From Burkholderia cepacia (GTDB taxonomy: Bacteria > Pseudomonadota > Gammaproteobacteria > Burkholderiales > Burkholderiaceae), in NCBI RefSeq assembly GCF_001039005.1, contig NZ_LDWR01000066.1, positions 1-64,000 on the forward strand: DNA of 64,000 bases, read 5' to 3'. The position numbers and the translations under genes are program-made. This document shows, in pieces, positions 25,673 through 34,624 of this stretch. Each line of letters opens with the position of its first letter. Positions within the stretch are counted from its first letter, which is position 1. The notes below the pieces were generated by a model. It was not told the DNA's origin, did not search any database, and saw only the letters and a list, made by a program, of their open reading frames with translations.

Positions 25673-27433
25673 ATGAGCGACCCGCAAGCACAGCAATACG
25701 TGTTCGACGTGGTGGTCGTCGGTTCGGGCGCGGGCGCGCTGCTCGCCGCGTGCCGCGCGGCCGACCGCGGCCTGTCCGTCGTCGTGATCGAGAAGACGGC
25801 GCTGTACGGCGGCACGTCGGCCGTATCGGGCGGCGGCATCTGGGTGCCGTGCAACCACCATATCGCGGCGCTCGGCGTGACCGATACACGCGAGGCCGCG
25901 CGCCGCTATATCGAAGCGTGCGTGGCCGGTGCGTCGACACCCGACAAGCTCGACGCGTATCTCGACCAGGCGCCGCAGATGCTGCGCTACCTGGAATCGA
26001 AGACGCCCGTGCGCTACCAGTCGTTGCCGAAGTACGCGGACTATTTCCAGAAGGTGCCGGGTGCGATGCCGGGCTATCGCGCACTCGATCCGCTGCCGTT
26101 CGACGGCGGGCTGCTCGGCGACGAGTTCGACCGGCTGCGGCCGCCGTCGCCTGGCACGCTGATCGGCGGGCGTGTCGCGGTGACGTCGAAGGAGGCGCAC
26201 ACGCTGTTCTCGCGCGGGCCCGGCTTCATGAAGCTCGCGATCGCGCAATTCGGCCGCTACTGGCTCGACCTCGGGATGCGCCGCCGCACGCGGCGCGACC
26301 GGCGCCTGACGCTCGGCAACGCGCTGATCGGCGGGCTGCGCCGCGCGCTGCTCGACCGCAACGTGCCCGTGTGGCTCGACACGCCGATGCGCGACCTGCT
26401 CGATGTGGACGGCCGCGTGACCGGCGTGCGCGCGCAGCGCTTCGGGCAGCCCGTGACGATCGCCGCGCGGCGCGGCGTGATCCTCGGCGCGGGCGGTTTC
26501 GAGCGTAACCAGCCGATGCGCGAGCGCTACCTGCCGCAACCGACGCAGGCGCAGTGGAGCGCGACGCCGCCGTCCAACACCGGCGACGCGATCGCCGAAG
26601 GCCACCGGCTCGGCGGCGCGCTGGCGCTGATGGAGCACGTGTGGGGCGCGCCGACGGTCGGCGTTGGCGGCGAGGAGAAGCAGCGCGCGCTGTTCGTCGA
26701 ACGCAACCTGCCGGGCTGCGCGATCGTCAATCGTCTCGGCAAGCGCTTCGTCAACGAGGCCGCGCCGTATTCCGAATTCGTGCCGGCGATGTATCGCGAC
26801 CATGCGCGCACCGGCGTGAGCGTGCCTGCGTGGATGGTGTTCGACGCGCGTTTTCGCCGCAAGTATCCGTGCGGGCCGATCATGCCGGCGTCGATGATGC
26901 CCGATTCGCGGATTCCGGCAGCGTTTCGCGACGTGCTGGTGAAGGCCGACACGATCGACGCGCTCGCCGCGCGAATCGGCGTCGACGCGGCCGGTCTGCA
27001 CGACACGCTGCGCGACATGGCGCGCTACGCGGTCACCGGCATCGACGAAGCGTTCGGCAAGGGCGACAACGCGTTCGACACGTACTACGGCGATCCGCGG
27101 AACACGCCGAACCCGTGCCTCGGGCCGGTCGACCAGGCGCCGTTCTACGCGGTGCGGATCGACGCGGGCGATATCGGCACGAAGGGCGGGCTCGTCACCG
27201 ACGCGCTGGCCCGCGTGCTGCGCGCCGACGGCGCGCCGATCGACGGCCTCTACGCAATCGGCAACACCAGCGCATCGATGATGGGCACGAGCTACCCCGG
27301 CGCGGGCTCGACGCTCGGCCCGGCGATGACCTTCGGTTTCATCGCCGCCGACCACCTGGCCGCGCAGGCGGCCGACGCCGGCGGCCGGCCAGCCCGGCCA
27401 TCCACGACTGAACTTGACGGAGTCCGATCATGA
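25673..27433 (+). CDS. kstD: 3-ketosteroid delta1-dehydrogenase
   Basis: 586 residues. The FAD-binding GxGxxG is at 17-21 (GSGAGALLAACRAADRG), and GGTSAVSGGGIWVP follows. The C-terminal GNTSASMMGTSYPGAGSTLGPAMTFGFIAA is a hallmark of 3-ketosteroid dehydrogenases. Tyr492 (APFYAV) and the later GTKGG match the catalytic Tyr/Gly region of KstD. The enzyme forms the C1-C2 double bond in ring A, which with 9-hydroxylation opens ring B. A delta4-dehydrogenase of the same family cannot be excluded. Confidence 0.88.
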   Translation: MSDPQAQQYVFDVVVVGSGAGALLAACRAADRGLSVVVIEKTALYGGTSAVSGGGIWVPCNHHIAALGVTDTREAARRYIEACVAGASTPDKLDAYLDQAPQMLRYLESKTPVRYQSLPKYADYFQKVPGAMPGYRALDPLPFDGGLLGDEFDRLRPPSPGTLIGGRVAVTSKEAHTLFSRGPGFMKLAIAQFGRYWLDLGMRRRTRRDRRLTLGNALIGGLRRALLDRNVPVWLDTPMRDLLDVDGRVTGVRAQRFGQPVTIAARRGVILGAGGFERNQPMRERYLPQPTQAQWSATPPSNTGDAIAEGHRLGGALALMEHVWGAPTVGVGGEEKQRALFVERNLPGCAIVNRLGKRFVNEAAPYSEFVPAMYRDHARTGVSVPAWMVFDARFRRKYPCGPIMPASMMPDSRIPAAFRDVLVKADTIDALAARIGVDAAGLHDTLRDMARYAVTGIDEAFGKGDNAFDTYYGDPRNTPNPCLGPVDQAPFYAVRIDAGDIGTKGGLVTDALARVLRADGAPIDGLYAIGNTSASMMGTSYPGAGSTLGPAMTFGFIAADHLAAQAADAGGRPARPSTTELDGVRS

Positions 27434-27948
27434 GCGATCTCACCACCCACCCGCTGCGCACCGACATGCTGCTCGCGATGCGCCGCCTCGCGCGCTCCGT
27501 CACGGTCATCAGCAGCGCGCACGACGGCCGGCGCTACTCGATGTCCGCGACGGCGGTCGATTCGCTGTCGACCGATCCGCCGTCGCTGCTGATCTGCATC
27601 AACCGCACCGCGTCGTTGTATCCGCCGCTCGATGCGGGCGCGCCGTTCTGCGTGAACGTGCTGTCGGCGCGCCACGAAGGCATTGCGATCGACTGCAGCG
27701 GCCGCCTGAAGGGCGAAGCGCGCTTCACGACCGGCGACTGGCACACGTCGCCGCACGGCGTGCCTTATCTGCGCGATTCGCAGGCGAGCTTCGTGTGCGA
27801 GCAGGACGGCCGCTTCGAATACGGCACGCATACGGTGTTCATCGGGCGCATCCGCGAGGTGCTGATGAGCGGCGACGTCGATCCGCTCGTCTATCTCGAC
27901 GGCGCCTACACGACACCCGGCGCACCCGCGAACCGCGTGGCCGCGTGA
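27430..27948 (+). CDS. hsaB: Flavin reductase partner of HsaA
   Basis: 172 residues with the flavin-reductase-domain pattern: MRRLARSVTVISSAHDGRRYSMSATAVDSLSTDPPSLLICINRTASLY and PFCVNVLSARHEGIA. It overlaps kstD by 4 bases and lies in the same operon as hsaA. HsaB supplies reduced FMN to HsaA; the LLM enzyme at 23163 may use the same pool. Confidence 0.87.
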   Translation: MSDLTTHPLRTDMLLAMRRLARSVTVISSAHDGRRYSMSATAVDSLSTDPPSLLICINRTASLYPPLDAGAPFCVNVLSARHEGIAIDCSGRLKGEARFTTGDWHTSPHGVPYLRDSQASFVCEQDGRFEYGTHTVFIGRIREVLMSGDVDPLVYLDGAYTTPGAPANRVAA

Positions 27949-27987
27949 CGGCCGCACGGGTTTTCCAGCATCCGCAAGAGACGAACC

Positions 27988-28215
27988 ATGACACGCAGAC
28001 TGAACGGCACCACCGCGAACGTTGACGAGGCCCGGCGCGATGCCGGCGCATCGGCCGCGCGCGAGATCGTGAGCATGCTCGGCGGTGCGGCATCGCAGGT
28101 GCTGAACGCGTTCGCGTGCGTCGCACCGGCGCTTGCGTCGAACGCGGCGCTGGTCGTTGCCGGTCGCGAAGCCGGCCACGGCGAGCGCGCCCGCCATCCC
28201 GCCGGCACAGCGTGA
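27988..28215 (+). CDS. Hypothetical 75-residue protein inside the steroid operon
   Basis: A small frame with AAGAGA just upstream, 39 bases after hsaB and 10 bases before kshB. The product has a helical, Ala-rich middle (AREIVSMLGGAASQVLNAFACVAPALASNAALVVAG) that could be a weak membrane or amphipathic helix. No family is recognised. Close packing within an operon is the main reason to believe it. Confidence 0.5.
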   Translation: MTRRLNGTTANVDEARRDAGASAAREIVSMLGGAASQVLNAFACVAPALASNAALVVAGREAGHGERARHPAGTA

Positions 28216-28225
28216 GGAGCCGGCG

Positions 28226-29269
28226 ATGAGCGATTCGCGCTTCCACCGGCTGACCGTTGCCGAAGTGATTTCCGAAAGCGACGACGCGTGCTCGTTCGTG
28301 TTCGACGTACCGGCCGCGTTGCGCGACGCATTCGCGTACCGCCCCGGACAGTTCCTGACGCTGAACGTGCCGTGCGCGGACGCGACCGTCGCGCGCTGTT
28401 ATTCGCTGTCGAGTGCGCCCGGCATCGACGCCGCGCCGAAGATCACCGTCAAGCGCGTGCGCGACGGCCGCGCATCGAACTGGCTGTGCGACCGCGTGCA
28501 GGCGGGCGACACGCTCGACGTGCTGCCGCCGGCCGGCGTGTTCACGCCGCGCACGCTCGACGGCGACCTGCTGCTGTTCGCGGGCGGCAGCGGCATCACG
28601 CCCGTGCTGTCGATCCTGAAATCGGCGCTCGTGCACGGGCGCGGGATGCTGACGCTGATCTATGCGAACCGCGACGAGCGCTCGGTGATTTTCCGCGACG
28701 AGCTTCAGCAGCTCGCGCAGCGCCATCCGGGCCGCGTGCGCGTGATCCACTGGCTCGACAGCGTGCAGGGCATCCCGCAGCAGCGCCATCTCGAGGAACT
28801 CGCGCGGCCGTTCAGCCAGCAGGAGACGTTCATCTGCGGCCCCGCGCTGTTCATGGAGAACGCGCTGGCCGCGATGCTCGGCCTCGGGCTGCCGCGTACG
28901 CGCGTGCACGTCGAGCGGTTCGCGTCGCTGCCCGATGCACCAGCGCAGGCCGATACCGCGGCATCGGCTGCGGCACCGGCGGCGTCCGGCGACGGCGCGG
29001 CGATCGAGACGGTGCTCGACGGCGACGCGTTCGCGTTCGACAGCGCGCCCGGCGAAACGCTGCTCGACGCGATGCTGCGCGCGGGCGTACCGGCGCCGAA
29101 TTCCTGCCGGATGGGGCAATGCGGCGCGTGCATGTGCCGGATCGAGCGCGGCGAGGTCGCGCTCGACAGCAACCACGTGCTCGATGAAGACGAGATGGCA
29201 GCCGGCTGGACGCTCGCCTGTTGCGCGCGGCCCGCGAGCGATGCGCTGCGCGTGGTGTTTCCCGATTGA
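28226..29269 (+). CDS. kshB: 3-ketosteroid 9alpha-hydroxylase reductase
   Basis: 347 residues. An N-terminal FAD domain (YRPGQFLTLNVP, then RCYSLSSAPG) and an NAD domain (LLLFAGGSGITPVLSILKSAL) are followed by a C-terminal plant-type 2Fe-2S domain with Cys294, Cys299, Cys302 and Cys332. This is the PaaE/KshB order. KshB passes electrons from NADH to KshA, encoded at 53956. Its position beside kstD and hsaA supports this role over a general phenylacetate-type reductase. Confidence 0.86.
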   Translation: MSDSRFHRLTVAEVISESDDACSFVFDVPAALRDAFAYRPGQFLTLNVPCADATVARCYSLSSAPGIDAAPKITVKRVRDGRASNWLCDRVQAGDTLDVLPPAGVFTPRTLDGDLLLFAGGSGITPVLSILKSALVHGRGMLTLIYANRDERSVIFRDELQQLAQRHPGRVRVIHWLDSVQGIPQQRHLEELARPFSQQETFICGPALFMENALAAMLGLGLPRTRVHVERFASLPDAPAQADTAASAAAPAASGDGAAIETVLDGDAFAFDSAPGETLLDAMLRAGVPAPNSCRMGQCGACMCRIERGEVALDSNHVLDEDEMAAGWTLACCARPASDALRVVFPD

Positions 29270-29304
29270 GCCGTGCCGCGCCGGCGGCGCGCACGGCAAC
29301 CCTG

Positions 29305-30897
29305 ATGCCTATGACGATGGACAATGAAATCCTGACCACGCCCGCGCTGATCGCGCGGGCTGCCGCGCGCCACGGCGCGCATCCGGCGATCGAATCGGAG
29401 CATGGCCGGCTGACCTACGCGGAACTCGATGCGGCGCGTCTCGATGCGGCGCGCGCGCTGCTGGCAAGCGGCATCGAGGCCGGCGACCGCATCGCGGTCT
29501 GGGCGCCGAACCTGCCGCAGTGGATCGTCGCGGCGCTCGCGATCCACACCGTCGGCGCGATCCTCGTGCCGGTCAATACGCGGATGAAGGGGATGGAGGT
29601 CGGCGGCATCCTGCACGACGGCGGCGCAAGGCTGCTGTTTTGCTGCGGCACCTTCCTCGGCGAATCCTATCCGGAGATGCTCGCGCCGCATCGGCCCGCG
29701 ACGCTCGAGCGCGTCGTCGTGTTCGACGGCGAGCCGCCGCGAGGCGCGCGCGACGAGACCTGGAACGCGTTCCTCGCGCGCGGCGCGGCGGTGCCGCTGG
29801 CTGCGGTGCGCGAACGCGAGGCGCGGGTGACGCCCGACACCGTGATGGACCTGATGTTCACGTCCGGCACGACGGGCCGCCCGAAGGGCGTGATGACCGC
29901 GCATGGCCAGAACCTGCGTGCCGCGCAGGCGTGGGCGGCGATCGCGGGCGTGCGCCACGACGATCGTTACCTGATCGTCAATCCGTTCTTCCACACGTTC
30001 GGCTACAAGGCCGGCTGGCTCGCCGCGCTGTCGAGCGGCGCGACCGTGCTGCCGCATCTCGTGTTTCAGCCGGCCGATGTGCTGCGGCGCGTCGCCGACG
30101 ACCGCGTGTCGGTGCTGCCCGGCCCGCCGACGTTGTACTACGCGCTGCTCGATGCGCCCGATCGCGCGACGCGCGACCTGTCGTCGCTGCGGATCGCGGT
30201 GACGGGCGCGGCGGCAATCGCACCGAGCCTGATCGAGCGGATGCGCGCGGAGCTCGGCTTCGAAACGGTGCTGACCGGCTATGGGCTGACCGAATCGTGC
30301 GGCTTCGCGACGCTGTGCCGTCACGGCGACGATGCGGAGACCGTCGCCTATACGTCGGGCCGGCCGATGCCGGATGTCGAGCTGCGCATCGCGGGGCCGG
30401 GCGGCGCGCCGCTCGGGCCGGACGAGACCGGCGAGATCTGGGTGCGCGGCTACAACGTGATGCGCGGCTATTTCAACCAGCCGGACGCGACGCGCGAGAC
30501 CGTCGATGCGGAAGGCTGGCTGCATACCGGCGATCTCGGCTGCGTCGATGCGAACGGCAACCTGAAGATTACCGATCGCATCAAGGACATGTTCATCGTC
30601 GGCGGCTTCAACTGCTATCCGGCGGAGATCGAGCGGCTGCTCGCCGCGCATCCGGCGATCGCGCAGGTCGCGCTGGTCGGCGTGCCCGATACGCGGCTGG
30701 GCGAGGTCGGGCACGCATATGTCGTGCTGCGTCCGGGCGCGCATACCGACGTCGACGAACTGAACGACTGGGCGCGCCGCAACATGGCGAACTACAAGGT
30801 GCCGCGTTTTTTCACGTTCGTCGAGCAACTGCCGACGAGCGCGGCGGGCAAGGTGCTGAAGTACCGGCTGCGCGCGGCGACCGAAGCGGCGGCCTGA
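29305..30897 (+). CDS. fadD3: HIP-CoA ligase, FadD3 type acyl-CoA synthetase
   Basis: About 530 residues. The AMP-binding P-loop is TSGTTGRPKG (186-195); YGLTESCG and GWLHTGDLG follow, and the catalytic lysine is Lys516 (AAGKVLKYRLR). Stretches such as DDRYLIVNPFFHTFGYKAGWLAAL and VLPGPPTLYYALLD match FadD3 of M. tuberculosis as I recall it. FadD3 adds CoA to the propionate side chain left after ring A/B loss, starting C/D-ring breakdown. The start could also be 29311 or 29317; no clear ribosome binding site separates them. Confidence 0.87.
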   Translation: MPMTMDNEILTTPALIARAAARHGAHPAIESEHGRLTYAELDAARLDAARALLASGIEAGDRIAVWAPNLPQWIVAALAIHTVGAILVPVNTRMKGMEVGGILHDGGARLLFCCGTFLGESYPEMLAPHRPATLERVVVFDGEPPRGARDETWNAFLARGAAVPLAAVREREARVTPDTVMDLMFTSGTTGRPKGVMTAHGQNLRAAQAWAAIAGVRHDDRYLIVNPFFHTFGYKAGWLAALSSGATVLPHLVFQPADVLRRVADDRVSVLPGPPTLYYALLDAPDRATRDLSSLRIAVTGAAAIAPSLIERMRAELGFETVLTGYGLTESCGFATLCRHGDDAETVAYTSGRPMPDVELRIAGPGGAPLGPDETGEIWVRGYNVMRGYFNQPDATRETVDAEGWLHTGDLGCVDANGNLKITDRIKDMFIVGGFNCYPAEIERLLAAHPAIAQVALVGVPDTRLGEVGHAYVVLRPGAHTDVDELNDWARRNMANYKVPRFFTFVEQLPTSAAGKVLKYRLRAATEAAA

Positions 30898-30929
30898 TCG
30901 CTGCTGCCACATACGAACGGGATGAACGC

Positions 30930-31703
30930 ATGAACGACAACGGGTTTCCGCAGGGCGCGGTGCTGGTGTTCGGCGGCAGCGGCGGGGTCGGGCAGGGCGT
31001 CGCGCTCGAGTTCGCGCGCGCCGGCGTGCCGGTTGCGGTGGGCTATCGCAGCAAGGCCGACGTGGCCGAACGCGTCGCGCGCGACATTCGCGGCGAAGGT
31101 GTGGCGGCCACCACGCACTGCGTGGACGTGACCGATCCCGCGCAGGTCGACGCCGCGCTCGCGGCCGCGATCGACGCGCATGGCCGCGTGCACACGGTCG
31201 TCTGGGCGGCCGGGCCGTTCGTGAACCAGCGCCATATCGGCGACATGATGCTCGACGACTGGCGGCGCGCGATCGAGGTCGAGACGATCGGCTTCTTCGT
31301 GGCGGCGAAAGCCGCGCTGCCGCATTTCCGCGCATCGGGCGGCGGATCGTTCGTGACGCTCGGTTCGGCCGGGCATCTGCGCTGGCCCGATCGCGACGGG
31401 CTGTCGGTCGCGCCGAAGGCGGCGAACGAGGCGCTGGTCAAGGGGCTCGCGCGTGAGGAGGGCAGGTACAACATTCGCGCGAATTCGATCCTGGTCGGCG
31501 TGATCGAAGCGGGGATGTTTCCGGTGCTGCTCGAACAGGGGCAGTTCGACCAGGCGTGGATCGACGAGACGCAGAAGATGCTCGCGCTCAAGCGCTGGGG
31601 GAAGGCGCACGACGTGGGGCGGGCGGCGGTGTTTCTGGCGTCGGACAGGGCGGATTATGTTACGGGGCAGCAGTTGAATGTTTCTGGTGGGTATGGGTTG
31701 TAG
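30930..31703 (+). CDS. SDR-fold oxidoreductase lacking the catalytic tyrosine
   Basis: 257 residues. The N-terminal nucleotide loop FGGSGGVGQGVALEFARAG and the C-terminal DYVTGQQLNVSGGYGL are typical of short-chain dehydrogenases. Ser146 and Lys163 are kept, but the residue four before the lysine is Ser159 instead of tyrosine, and the NNAG motif is WAAG. It may be an enoyl reductase-like or non-classical enzyme. It is the last gene of the first operon, 32 bases after fadD3. Its reaction is unknown. Confidence 0.82.
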   Translation: MNDNGFPQGAVLVFGGSGGVGQGVALEFARAGVPVAVGYRSKADVAERVARDIRGEGVAATTHCVDVTDPAQVDAALAAAIDAHGRVHTVVWAAGPFVNQRHIGDMMLDDWRRAIEVETIGFFVAAKAALPHFRASGGGSFVTLGSAGHLRWPDRDGLSVAPKAANEALVKGLAREEGRYNIRANSILVGVIEAGMFPVLLEQGQFDQAWIDETQKMLALKRWGKAHDVGRAAVFLASDRADYVTGQQLNVSGGYGL

Positions 31704-31714
31704 CGGGCGTGAAA

Positions 31715-31738
31715 AAGCCCGCTTGGATGAGCGGGCTT
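31715..31738 (-). terminator. Rho-independent terminator
   Basis: AAGCCCGC-N8-GCGGGCTT is an 8-base stem, 11 bases after the SDR stop. Read on the minus strand the stem runs into TTTTT, so it is a strong terminator for the leftward lipoprotein transcript. On the plus strand it may also end the first steroid operon. Confidence 0.7.
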
Positions 31739-31779
31739 CAGATTTACTCAAGGTGTGTCAGATGCCCGGAACAGCGACA

Positions 31780-32031
31780 TCACCGGTTTGTGCACTTTTT
31801 GTCAGTATGCACTTCTGGTACGCGTATCACGATGTCACGCATTCCTTGTCGTGACAATTTTCCTCCCGGAAATCCCGCTGTTGCACGAGCTGCATCGTGA
31901 CAGATCGAAAATTCAGGAGTGGTTTTGGCCTTGACACAGTCGAAGGTCGTTTGTTGCAGTGGAGACGCCATCACATCGCTTGCGGGGTGGTTGGCAATCG
32001 GATGAGCCACGGGCGAGTTCGATTGGGTCAA
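31780..32031 (-). pseudogene. Decayed LprI-type domain
   Basis: Just downstream of, and overlapping, the lipoprotein stop, the minus strand encodes a Pro/Ser/His-rich linker and TTFDCVKAKTTPEFSICHDA, the start of an LprI domain (compare FDCAKAS...EICGN at 16419). The frame then loses similarity. In another frame, at 31803-31859, NCHDKECVTS-stop-YAYQKC resembles the family's C-terminal part. This points to a deletion plus frameshift. The remnant was probably once fused to, or encoded beside, the lipoprotein. The open frame starts at a TTG. Confidence 0.55.
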
Positions 32032-32549
32032 AGGGACGTACGTTGACCATAGGGAGTCAGTTGTCCGGACACTGCATCCTCAATCATCGCGCCGATTAGC
32101 GAATTAGGTACAACCCGTAACGTTTCGGTTTGAAGAACCGATTTGCCATCCATGGTTTGCGACTTGGCGAAATCACACGGAGCCTTGCACGTGATGCGAT
32201 TCGAAATGCTCGGATCGTCCTCGTCGACCAACAGCAGAATATAATTACCGTCCTTCAGGCCAATGTAGCGCATCATGACGAGGGCCTTTGTCGCTTTTCC
32301 TGCTCTCACGTCGTCTTCACTGAGCGCTGGCTCGTAACCATACGTGCCATCCTGACTCATTGCGTAGTTGTGTGACGGGGGCCGAGGTGCAGGCGAAGCA
32401 ACTACCTGCGGTGGAGGTTGTTGTGTCGTGGCGGTATCGCTCGACGCGCCGGGGCTCGCTGCGGAAGATTGAGTGTTGTTGTCGGACTGATTCGAATTAC
32501 AACCTGCTACCACGGCTGCAGCCAACAAAAGAAATACGATGCGATTCAC
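32028..32549 (-). CDS. Lipoprotein of unknown function
   Basis: 173 residues. The signal MNRIVFLLLAAAVVAGC gives lipidated Cys17. A long Ser/Thr/Pro/Gln linker (about 18-60) is followed by a small domain with YGYEPALSEDDVRAGKATKALVMMRYIGLKDGNYILLLVDEDD and two cysteines (ITCKAPCDF). Base composition is clearly poorer in G+C than the flanking steroid genes. The C-terminus probably extended into the LprI-like remnant before decay. Confidence 0.75.
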   Translation of the reverse strand: MNRIVFLLLAAAVVAGCNSNQSDNNTQSSAASPGASSDTATTQQPPPQVVASPAPRPPSHNYAMSQDGTYGYEPALSEDDVRAGKATKALVMMRYIGLKDGNYILLLVDEDDPSISNRITCKAPCDFAKSQTMDGKSVLQTETLRVVPNSLIGAMIEDAVSGQLTPYGQRTSL

Positions 32550-33557
32550 ATTTTCCCCGCTAGTCGATTGGTCTCATTTACTGCCGATGGCATCCCGAGT
32601 TACTGGAGAATGGCTGCGTCACCAGTGATTTTCTAGTGGTCAGGTTGATTGCCAAATCGGCCTGCTCTTGGTCGATGGATTGTACCAAGACACGCAGTTC
32701 ACGTGTTGTCATAGGAAGTCCGTAAATCAGCACATCGTGATTGGATTTGCTTTACAGAGAGGCACGACGGTTTTCATGATGTTGAAGTTGAGGCGAATTG
32801 TGCATCATGACAATGCCATTCTTTTTTGCAGCTGCAGTTACCTCGCACTGGTCGTCACGTAATCGACGTCTTCATCGGTCCGCCGTTGTAATCTCGACTG
32901 ATGTATTGATCCATTGACGGACAAGATGCATGCGCACGCATCGGTATTCACCCTGCCTCGTCACGCGCGATTGCGCATCGGCATCGCTTGCGCCCGGCGC
33001 GAGGTCACACCTTTGCAACGCTTCTTCGATGTATTCCGCCGCGCGCGATTGATCGCATTGTCGACTCGCGTGCGCTGACGGCCGTCTGGCCTCATTCGAT
33101 ACGCGTTTCGGCATCAACGCGCGATACGTCAAATCGCGTGTTCCGCCTTCGTCTGCCGAATACGGATACGTTCCTGAAACATTTCTCCCGATTCCGCCCC
33201 GCGTGACCGTCAGTGTCCGGCGGTAACGCTTGTCCCGCTTCGGTTTGCGCCGCATGGCACGCGCTTTGCAGTTGACCCGGTGCCGCCGGTGCAAACGAAA
33301 TTGGCAAGAACGATGAGCGCATCGGCCGCATGCAACGACATCGAAACAAACGGGGAATCGGATCGGGTCGCGGGCGCCGCCTGTTGCGGTGTACGCGTCG
33401 CGCAGGTCGTATCGGCCATGCGCACGGTGTAACGCGTTCCCGATCCGTCGAACAGCAAGCTTGCTTGCAAGGTGTCGTGCCGGGGATCGCGCCACGCATT
33501 GCGCAAGGGGCGCATGCGGGGGGACGGCGCGCCCGGCACATGTCGGGGGAGGCGCCC
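32550..33557. other. AT-richer stretch without a supported gene
   Basis: About 1 kb with short frames only. The 60 bases from 32701 contain 25 G+C, far below the surrounding DNA. One minus-strand frame (32872-33114, 80 residues, with AAEYIEEALQRCDLAP) looks slightly protein-like but lacks a ribosome binding site. I take the stretch as accessory DNA, perhaps with remnants. Confidence 0.5.
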
Positions 33558-34217
33558 GTGAAAATGACGGTGAGCCAATGGGCAGCCGCCGCGGTGCTGT
33601 TCGCCGCGAGCGCGCACGCGCAGGAAATCTACCTGCAGGGCGGCACGCAGGGCGTCGGCATCGGCGCGGCCGTGAGCTTCAATGCGATGCTCGGTGCACA
33701 CGCGGATTTCAATGCGATCGATCTTTCGCATGACTTCACGGTGGCCGGCAATCGCTATCAGGACGACCTGAAGCTGCGCCAGGGCGGCTTGTACGCGGAC
33801 ATCTTTCCGTGGCGGGGCAGCGGTTTCCGCGCGACGGTCGGGATGCGCTTCAACGACGACGAGCTACGCGGCGTATCGGAGCCGACCAACGGGACTTACG
33901 TGTTCGGCGGCAAGCGTTATCCGGCGTTGCCGGGGATGTATGCGGTCGCGGAAGCGCGCTATCCGACCGTGATGCCGTACGTCGGGATCGGCTACGGGCA
34001 TCGGCCGGCGTCGAAAGGGCTGGGATTCGTCGCCGACCTCGGCGTTGCATACGGGATACCGAAGTGTTCATACACGCTGTCGCCGGAGCTGGCGGCCGCT
34101 GCGGGACCGGCGAAGAGCCAGATCCTGGCCGCCAGCGGGCTGGACCAACTGCGGCAGGTGATGTCGCGTTATCGGTGGTACCCGGTCTTGCAGATCGGGA
34201 TTTCGTATCGGTTTTGA
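33558..34217 (+). CDS. Probable outer-membrane beta-barrel protein
   Basis: 219 residues. A signal peptide (about 1-22, ending SAHAQ) is followed by alternating hydrophobic and polar segments: EIYLQGGTQGVGIGAAVSF, GGLYADIFPWRGSGFRATVGMRF and PYVGIGYGH. The C-terminus YPVLQIGISYRF ends in aromatic Phe, the usual outer-membrane insertion signal. The GTG at 33558 has GGGGGAGG upstream; the ATG at 33564 is the alternative. Its role is unknown; a channel or surface protein is possible. Confidence 0.7.
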   Translation: MKMTVSQWAAAAVLFAASAHAQEIYLQGGTQGVGIGAAVSFNAMLGAHADFNAIDLSHDFTVAGNRYQDDLKLRQGGLYADIFPWRGSGFRATVGMRFNDDELRGVSEPTNGTYVFGGKRYPALPGMYAVAEARYPTVMPYVGIGYGHRPASKGLGFVADLGVAYGIPKCSYTLSPELAAAAGPAKSQILAASGLDQLRQVMSRYRWYPVLQIGISYRF

Positions 34218-34624
34218 GCGGGGGAGTTGTCGTTGAGCGTGTTGAGCGGTGTGTTGCCGATAGGGACGTGCCAACAAACATGTTGCCTGCGATTCGGCGG
34301 TCCTGGCCGGATGGACGGGGGCTGCCTTGCGTGATCCACCCGGACGCAGTGAATGCAGCCGCCCCACGGTGGTCTGCGCGAGCTTGCGCAGGCTGGACCG
34401 CGTCGATTAGCCAATCGGCCGTCTTTTCCGTTTTTCCGATCCGGCATACCTTGCAGACAGCAGTTCGACGTGTCGGGCGAGCGACGAAAGCCGAATGGAT
34501 TCATGCGGCGGTTGCCGCTCGCCGACGCCAACCACCGTTTTCCCTCTGTCCATGACGATGATAGCAATGCTTGCATTTCACCGTCACGTTGCTATCATTG
34601 ATAGCAATCTGGATGGAGGGACCT
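34218..34624. other. Intergenic region before the toxin-antitoxin pair
   Basis: No gene is supported in these 407 bases. Composition falls toward the end, where the toxin-antitoxin operator lies. Confidence 0.5.
34559..34607. promoter_or_regulatory. Toxin-antitoxin operator with palindrome and extra half-site
   Basis: TTGCTATCA-T-TGATAGCAA (34589-34607) is a perfect 9-base palindrome that ends 17 bases before the antitoxin start. The half-site TGATAGCAA occurs again, directly repeated, at 34559-34567, 40 bases away. FitAB complexes bind inverted repeats of this kind and repress their own operon, so this is very probably the autoregulatory operator. Confidence 0.75.

Noticed and set aside
32668..32862. 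A 64-codon plus-strand frame in the AT-richer stretch
   Set aside because: No ribosome binding site, no recognisable pattern, and length is easily reached by chance at this composition.
32872..33114. An 80-residue minus-strand frame with AAEYIEEALQRCDLAP
   Set aside because: Slightly protein-like but lacks a ribosome binding site and any family; kept only as a note in the gap entry.
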